This document shows positions 59,583 to 64,000 of a stretch of 64,000 bases of DNA, one piece after another (the stretch's first letter is position 1; each line of letters begins with the position of its first letter). Origin of the DNA: Collinsella sp. AF25-2LB (lineage in GTDB: Bacteria; Actinomycetota; Coriobacteriia; Coriobacteriales; Coriobacteriaceae). The position numbers and the translations under genes were made by a program. Where the stretch lies: positions 1 through 64,000 of the forward strand of contig NZ_QRUF01000005.1 of the NCBI RefSeq assembly GCF_003458415.1. The letters are read 5' to 3'. The notes below the pieces were generated by a model. That model did no database searches, was not told where the DNA came from, and worked only from the letters and a program-made list of their open reading frames with translations.

Positions 59583-60011
59583 CTATTTCTTAGCGTGCTT
59601 GCCAGCACCCTTGCTGTCATCGGTGGCCGAGATGAGCTGTCGGTCGGCAGCGCCATTACGACGCGCACGGCGGCGTTCCTCGGCATCGCCCGCGTCGGCG
59701 GCGGCGCGGTGTGCCTTGTTGACGTTAAAGACCTCGTCGTGCTTGCGCCACGGACCGACGGACTCGCCAAAGCTCATCTTAAGGCCGGCGATAAAGCCGC
59801 CGAGCCAGCCGATCGGCGCAAACTGCACCAGCGGGAACAGCGAGAACACCCAGGTCAGCAGGACGACTGCCGCCGCTCCCGCAAAGTTGGCAATCCAGTA
59901 GTCGCGCTTGGTGATGACGCGCTTTTCGCACGCCCACTGGCCGCACAAAAAGCCGATGTAGATCGCGAAGAGAAAGAGCGCCAGCGCAAGCACCACGAAC
60001 GTCCAGCTCAT
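59583..60011 (-). CDS. Hypothetical membrane protein
   Basis: A 142-residue protein from the Met at 60011: helix 1 at about 2-24 (FVVLALALFLFAIYIGFLCG), helices 2-3 at about 40-75 (FAGAAAVVLLTWVFSLFPLV, GWLGGFIAGLKMSFG), then a hydrophilic Ala/Arg/Asp-rich C-terminus. Family not recognised. Starts 5 bases after the dehydrogenase stop, with GGGGAG upstream, in one operon. Confidence 0.7.
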   Translation of the reverse strand: MSWTFVVLALALFLFAIYIGFLCGQWACEKRVITKRDYWIANFAGAAAVVLLTWVFSLFPLVQFAPIGWLGGFIAGLKMSFGESVGPWRKHDEVFNVNKAHRAAADAGDAEERRRARRNGAADRQLISATDDSKGAGKHAKK

Positions 60012-60016
60012 GGGCG

Positions 60017-61096
60017 CTACTCCCCGTGATGGTGGCCGCAGCAGCACTCGTGGCCGTCGTCATGACCGTGACCGCCGCAGCACTCGTGGTCCTCGCCATG
60101 GTGGTGGTCGCAACCGCACTCGTGATCGTCGCCATGCTCGCCGCAACCGCAGCCTTCCTCGTGAGCACCATGCTCCTCGGGACGATACTGCGACCAGTCC
60201 AGACCGGCGGCGATGGCGTCGGCCTCCTCCTTATAGAGGACCGTGACGGCCTGGGTACCCAGCTTGGCGCCACCGATGGCATCGAGCATGTCGTAAAGCG
60301 TAAAGGCCACGTCGGCGCCGGGCAGCGCAAGCTCGCGGTCATCGGCGTAGGCGAGCGCCAAGCGCAGGTCCTTAATGAAGTGCTCGACCATAAAGCCGGG
60401 CTTGTAGTCGCCGTCGAGTGCCTTGGGCGCCAGGCTCTCCATGGCGCCGGACTTGCCGGTGCCGCCCAGGATCATCTGACGGGTCTTCTCAAGATCAAGG
60501 CCGCTCAGCTCGGCAAACGCCATGGCGTCTGCCATGCCAACCATGCAGGCGCCCAGCGACACCTGGTTGGCAAGCTTGGCAGCCTGACCCTTGCCGGCGC
60601 CGTCGAAGCAGCAGATGGTTGCCGCAAAGGTGGAAAGGATGTCGCGGACCGGCGCGATGTCGTTCTCGGTGGCGCCCACGATAGCCGTGAGCGTGCCGGC
60701 GATGGCACCCGACTCGCCGCCGGTGACGGGGCAGTCAAACGCCATGCGACCGGAGACCTGGGCGGCCTCGGCAATGTCGCGCGCCAGCTCGGGCGAGCTC
60801 GTGGTAAGGTCGATCAGGACCGCGCCGGGCTTAGTGCACGCGAGCAGACCGTCACCCGCCAGGTAGAGCTCCTCGACCTCGGAGGGATAACCCACCATGG
60901 TAAAGACGACGTCGGCGTTCGCCGCGGCATCTGCCGGCGTATCGGCCCAGACGGCACCGCGCTCAACGAGCGCTGCGGCCTTGGACTTGGTGCGGTTGTT
61001 GACCGTGACGGGATAGCCAGCGTCCAGAATGTGGCCGGCAATGGGGGCACCCATAATTCCGGTGCCGATAAATGCGACAGAGAGCTTGTTTGCCAT
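60017..61096 (-). CDS. Beta-hydroxyacid dehydrogenase with His/Cys-rich C-terminal tail
   Basis: NAD(P)-dependent oxidoreductase of the 3-hydroxyisobutyrate/tartronate-semialdehyde reductase family: FIGTGIMGAPIAGH (Rossmann motif), DCPVTGGESGAIAGTLT (substrate loop), GKGQAAKLANQ (catalytic Lys) and FMVEHFIKDLRLA. The enzyme ends near residue 300; residues 307-359 form a tail with 14 His and 9 Cys in 53 residues (HECGCDHHHG, HECCCGHHHGE), unusual for the family and suited to bind nickel, zinc or copper. AAAGG precedes the ATG. Confidence 0.88.
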   Translation of the reverse strand: MANKLSVAFIGTGIMGAPIAGHILDAGYPVTVNNRTKSKAAALVERGAVWADTPADAAANADVVFTMVGYPSEVEELYLAGDGLLACTKPGAVLIDLTTSSPELARDIAEAAQVSGRMAFDCPVTGGESGAIAGTLTAIVGATENDIAPVRDILSTFAATICCFDGAGKGQAAKLANQVSLGACMVGMADAMAFAELSGLDLEKTRQMILGGTGKSGAMESLAPKALDGDYKPGFMVEHFIKDLRLALAYADDRELALPGADVAFTLYDMLDAIGGAKLGTQAVTVLYKEEADAIAAGLDWSQYRPEEHGAHEEGCGCGEHGDDHECGCDHHHGEDHECCGGHGHDDGHECCCGHHHGE

Positions 61097-61194
61097 GAAA
61101 CCTTTCCTTTTGGGTTGGGTGTTATTACCAGGTTGAATACTCGGTGCCAGCGTTTGGGCTGTGAGTCGAGGGCGATTACGGACGCATCGCTTGC

Positions 61195-62148
61195 CTACTG
61201 CCCGCGCACGCGGCGAGCGATGCGGTCGGAAAGCGAGGCTTTCTCGGCTCGGTTCTTACCCCAAAACGCAAGTGCCACCATACCGGGCCCCACGTGCGAG
61301 CCGATGGTAGGGCCGACGGAACTACGGATAATCGTGACGTCGGCGCAGCCCTCCTCCTTGCGAACTGCGGCCTCGAGCCAGTCACCATCCTTCTCGGCAT
61401 CGGCAGTCATGATGGCGATGGGCATGGTGCGGTCGGGCACGTAGTTCTCGCGGAACGACTTGAGGATGGACTTGAGCGCCTTCTTGCGGCCGCGGTTGAC
61501 GCCGATCAGCGACAGCGAGCCGGCCAGGTCGTAGGAGAGCTCGGGCTTGACGTCGAGCTTTGCCGTGAGCTGCGCCGCCGCGGGCGGAATGCGGCCGCCG
61601 GCAGCCAGTGCGTCGAAGCTCTCAAGCGTAAAGTAGCCGTGCACGTAGGTCTTTGCCTCGTTTGCCCAATCGACCAGCTGCTTGGCGGTCAGTCCCGCCG
61701 AACGCTGGCGCACGGCCTCGAGCGCCAAGAGCGCGCCGGTCGCACAGGGCAGAGCGTTGTCGACCACGTACAGCTCAAAGTTGGGATACTCGGCGCGCAC
61801 GGCGTCTGCCGCCTGGCACGCGGAGTTGTAGCTCGACGACAGCGCCGAGGTAAAGCACAGGTAGACCGTGGGCGTACCCTCTTTGGCGCACTCGGTAAAG
61901 AACTCGATATAGCGACCGAGCGACACGGCGGAGGTGGACACGCGGGCACCGGCGCGCATGCGGTCGTAGAACTCCTTGGGTGTGATGCTCGACCAGATAT
62001 CGTCCGTGCGTTCCTCGCCATCGATGATAAAGGGGAAGCCCAAGATATCGACATCGAGGTTCGCGGCGACCTCGGGGCTAAAGTCGCAGCAGGTATCGAC
62101 GACGATGCGGCAGCGGTCTGAATGGCCGGTAGATGCAGCCTTGTCCAT
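61195..62148 (-). CDS. DegV-family fatty-acid-binding protein
   Basis: A 317-residue DegV protein (IVVDTCCDFSPEVAANLDV, RVSTSAVSLGRYIEFF, FTSALSSSYNSA, ESFDALAAGGRIPPAAA, the conserved GPGMVALAF end). The family binds fatty acids and, as FakB, presents them to the FakA kinase. AAGGAG lies before the ATG at 62148. Stands alone upstream of the dehydrogenase gene. Confidence 0.9.
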   Translation of the reverse strand: MDKAASTGHSDRCRIVVDTCCDFSPEVAANLDVDILGFPFIIDGEERTDDIWSSITPKEFYDRMRAGARVSTSAVSLGRYIEFFTECAKEGTPTVYLCFTSALSSSYNSACQAADAVRAEYPNFELYVVDNALPCATGALLALEAVRQRSAGLTAKQLVDWANEAKTYVHGYFTLESFDALAAGGRIPPAAAQLTAKLDVKPELSYDLAGSLSLIGVNRGRKKALKSILKSFRENYVPDRTMPIAIMTADAEKDGDWLEAAVRKEEGCADVTIIRSSVGPTIGSHVGPGMVALAFWGKNRAEKASLSDRIARRVRGQ

Positions 62149-62165
62149 CAAAGCGACTCCTTACG

Positions 62166-62199
62166 TAAAAAAGGCGGCCATCCGCATGGGATGACCGCC
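62166..62199 (-). terminator. Terminator of hpf
   Basis: On the minus strand GGCGGTCATCC-catgc-GGATGGCCGCC is followed by TTTTTT. Confidence 0.85.
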
Positions 62200-62228
62200 G
62201 GCCGTTAACTCATGCAAGTTAACGTATT

Positions 62229-62813
62229 TTACTCGTCAAGTGTTTCGATACGGGGCTTGATGATGCCATATCCACCATTCTTACGGTGATACACCACATT
62301 GATGAGGCCAGTCGTCGCGTTCTCGAACACGTAGAAGTCGTGACCGAGCAAATCGGTCTGCACCAGCGCCTGCTCCTCAGTCATCGGGGTGACATCGATG
62401 ACCTTCTCGCGGACGAGCAGGTCATCGTCCTCCTCGGGCAGCAGCAGGTCGGCCAGATCCTCAACGCGCTCGACCGGCGCGACATCCGCGGCACTGGCAC
62501 CACCCTGGCGGTTGTCCACGACCTTGGTCTTGAACTTGCGCAGCTGGCGGGTGACCTTATCGGCGGAGAGGTCGATGGCAGCATACATATCTGCGCCGTG
62601 CTCGGCAACGCGAATCACCGAACCGCGGGCACGAGCCGTGACCTCGACGATTGCCGGGTTGGGGTTCGAGGGGTTCTTCTCATAACGAAGCACGACGTCG
62701 ACTGTCATGGGCTCGATGTCGAAAACCTTGAGCGCCTCGCCGATTTTCTCATCCACATGCGCACGCAGAGCATCGGTTACCGTCGTCTTGCGTCCAGAAA
62801 CCTTGATATCCAT
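62229..62813 (-). CDS. hpf: Ribosome hibernation-promoting factor, long form
   Basis: Dimerises 70S ribosomes in stationary phase. The 194-residue protein has the HPF/RaiA N-terminal domain (DIKVSGRKTTVTDALRAHVD, MYAAIDLSADKVTRQLRKFK), a linker, and the C-terminal dimerisation domain (EEQALVQTDLLGHDFYVFEN, INVVYHRKNGGYGIIKP), so it is the long type. Start is the Met at 62813; the frame open to 62873 does not match the family. Confidence 0.94.
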   Translation of the reverse strand: MDIKVSGRKTTVTDALRAHVDEKIGEALKVFDIEPMTVDVVLRYEKNPSNPNPAIVEVTARARGSVIRVAEHGADMYAAIDLSADKVTRQLRKFKTKVVDNRQGGASAADVAPVERVEDLADLLLPEEDDDLLVREKVIDVTPMTEEQALVQTDLLGHDFYVFENATTGLINVVYHRKNGGYGIIKPRIETLDE

Positions 62814-63130
62814 ACGTGGCTCCAATCTGCCTCGGGGACTTACTGTACTGGCTATGTACCCATTGCCGTGCATTTAATCACGCGGATTCCTAAAGACCCG
62901 AATAACGATTGCTTGATACCGCATACCGAAGTCTCGCACTTTTCTGTGGCAAAGTGCGCTATAGGAGGGGGCCGGCGGCTTTGTATTTGGTCCCGAAAAT
63001 TGGCTTTGACCTGCTGATTTTATTGGGATGAAAAAGCCGGGCTCCCCCATCGGGGAAGTCCGGCAGTGCGTGTTGAAACCGTGAAGAGGTGTCCTTTCCA
63101 ACGTATAGGAGACACCACCCCTAGCAATAA
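62814..63130. other. Intergenic region upstream of hpf
   Basis: No gene seen. A hairpin TCGCACTTT / AAAGTGCG lies at about 62935-62960, followed by GGAGGGGG. A terminator for the downstream edge gene is at 63031-63064. The hpf promoter must lie at 62820-62930 but no strong box was found. Confidence 0.4.
63031..63064 (-). terminator. Terminator of the substrate-binding-protein gene
   Basis: GCCGGACTTCCCC / GGGGGAGCCCGGC on the minus strand followed by TTTTT. Confidence 0.82.
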
Positions 63131-64000
63131 CTAGCTATTGAGTTTGTTAATGTCGTCGTCGGTGATGGTGCCTTCCTGGCTGGACGATTTGTCCTCGGAG
63201 GATGCGGTCTCATTGTTGGAATCGGAGGACTCGCTGCCGGAGGACGTGGTCTCACTGGACTCAGAGTCGCCCGGCTGCACGTTAGCGCCCGAAACCGTCT
63301 TAGTGGTGAGGTCGTAGGGCATCGTGCCATACCAGACAGAGTGGACCGCCTCGAGCGTGCCGTCGGCCGTAATACCGTCGAGGGCATCGCTCACGGCACG
63401 GCACAGTTCGTCATTGGACGAGAGGCCCGCAACACCAAGCGTCGAGGGCGCCTCGAGCGCACCGGCATAGGAGACCTCGCTCATCAGGCGTGCAAGGTAG
63501 CCGCCGGCCGTGGAGTCGCAGATCACATAGTCGACCTCGCCGGACTCGAGCGCCTCAAAGCACTCGTTGATGTTGGAGTAGGTCTTTTGGTTGGCGGTGA
63601 TGCTCTGCTTAGCAAGCGCCTCCTGCGAGGCCGAGGACGTCTGAACGCCCAGGGTGGACGTGTTAAGGGTATCGGTGGAAACGCTTAGCGACCCACCATC
63701 GCTAGTTTTACCGAACACGGAAGTGGCATCGTACAGGCAGGTGCCGAGCGAGCTAATGTCCCCGTCCGTGGAGTTAATCTCGCCGATAAAGATATCGGCC
63801 TTTTTGTCGCCGAGCGCGGAATCTGCCGAAGACGCATCGACAAAGGCGACCTTAAGGCCCATGCGGCTTGCGAGAGCGCGGGCGGCGTCAACCGCATACC
63901 CCGTGAGCTCGCCATCGGCGTCCTGCATGGCCTGCGGCGCATCGGAAGTATCGAGGGCGACCGTCAGGGTTCCGGGAGTGACCAGGGCATCGTCCGACAC
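63131..64000 (-). CDS. Amino-acid ABC transporter substrate-binding protein (5' end beyond window)
   Basis: The visible 289 residues form a solute-binding family 3 domain (GTLTVALDTSDAPQAMQDAD, GELTGYAVDAARALASRMGL, DYVICDSTAGGYLARLM), followed by an unusual Ser/Glu/Asp-rich tail of about 45 residues (SESSETTSSGSESSDSNN). The frame is open to the window edge; the true start, with the expected lipoprotein signal, is outside. It captures an amino acid or similar ligand outside the membrane. Confidence 0.82.
   Translation of the reverse strand: MSDDALVTPGTLTVALDTSDAPQAMQDADGELTGYAVDAARALASRMGLKVAFVDASSADSALGDKKADIFIGEINSTDGDISSLGTCLYDATSVFGKTSDGGSLSVSTDTLNTSTLGVQTSSASQEALAKQSITANQKTYSNINECFEALESGEVDYVICDSTAGGYLARLMSEVSYAGALEAPSTLGVAGLSSNDELCRAVSDALDGITADGTLEAVHSVWYGTMPYDLTTKTVSGANVQPGDSESSETTSSGSESSDSNNETASSEDKSSSQEGTITDDDINKLNS

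Noticed and set aside
1..64000. CRISPR array or cas genes
   Set aside because: No regular direct repeats with unique spacers; the repeats present are palindromic and single or paired.

Overview
The window looks like a chromosomal segment of a high-GC Gram-positive gut anaerobe of the Coriobacteriia, most likely Collinsella. This is judged from protein style, strong Shine-Dalgarno sites, PTS-rich sugar metabolism and the type of intergenic palindromes; no taxonomic search was possible. No rRNA, CRISPR array, integrase or complete insertion sequence was seen. One tRNA (Thr, CGT) is present.

Layout. 0-11 kb: DAHP synthase, a BceAB/MacB-like ABC exporter, a Nudix-Vsr repair fusion, an AraC regulator, a HAD phosphatase, a GatY-like class II aldolase with a divergent DeoR regulator, and a flavodiiron protein. 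11-31 kb: a large galactose/lactose block with lacI-galK-galT (Leloir), pfkB/lacC plus a LacX-like epimerase, lacB-lacA, lacF, and two paralogous LacI / lactose-PTS IICB (lacE) / 6-phospho-beta-galactosidase (lacG) modules. 31-40.3 kb: an accessory island with less biased codon use: an XRE regulator, a phage/BspA mosaic pseudogene, a four-ORF ABC-three-component (ABC-3C) type conflict system, an EcoRII/SsoII-type restriction-modification system, an excisionase-like protein and a Phd/RelE-type toxin-antitoxin pair. 40.4-55 kb: lacR, galM, a PTS IIB lacking its active-site His, tRNA-Thr, a secreted-protein gene interrupted by TAG, then a GalNAc/galactosamine block (yhcH, second pfkB and epimerase, nagA, agaS, gntR, a mannose-family PTS with an embedded YajC-like gene). 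55.5-64 kb: DUF2975/XRE pair, a membrane-anchored SurA-like protein, isocitrate dehydrogenase, a HEAT-like protein, a beta-hydroxyacid dehydrogenase with a His/Cys-rich tail, DegV, long-form HPF and the 3' part of an amino-acid-binding lipoprotein gene.

How the genes work together. Lactose or a related beta-galactoside enters through LacF/LacE, LacG releases galactose-6-P, LacAB makes tagatose-6-P, PfkB/LacC makes tagatose-1,6-bisphosphate and the aldolase at 8.1-8.9 kb probably splits it. GalNAc would enter by the mannose-type PTS and join at tagatose-6-P through NagA and AgaS, with the second PfkB. Free galactose uses GalM, GalK and GalT.

The non-coding DNA is unusually informative. Three LacI paralogues face their own ATG-NNN-ACGT-NNN-CAT operators. 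A motif near ACCGTTYACSGW recurs in most of the sugar promoters. Convergent gene ends carry several families of large palindromes whose arms change in a compensating way. The strongest candidates for something new are the ABC-3C locus with its split, repeat-sharing effector, the Nudix-Vsr fusion, the shared sugar-promoter motif, and the covarying palindrome families.
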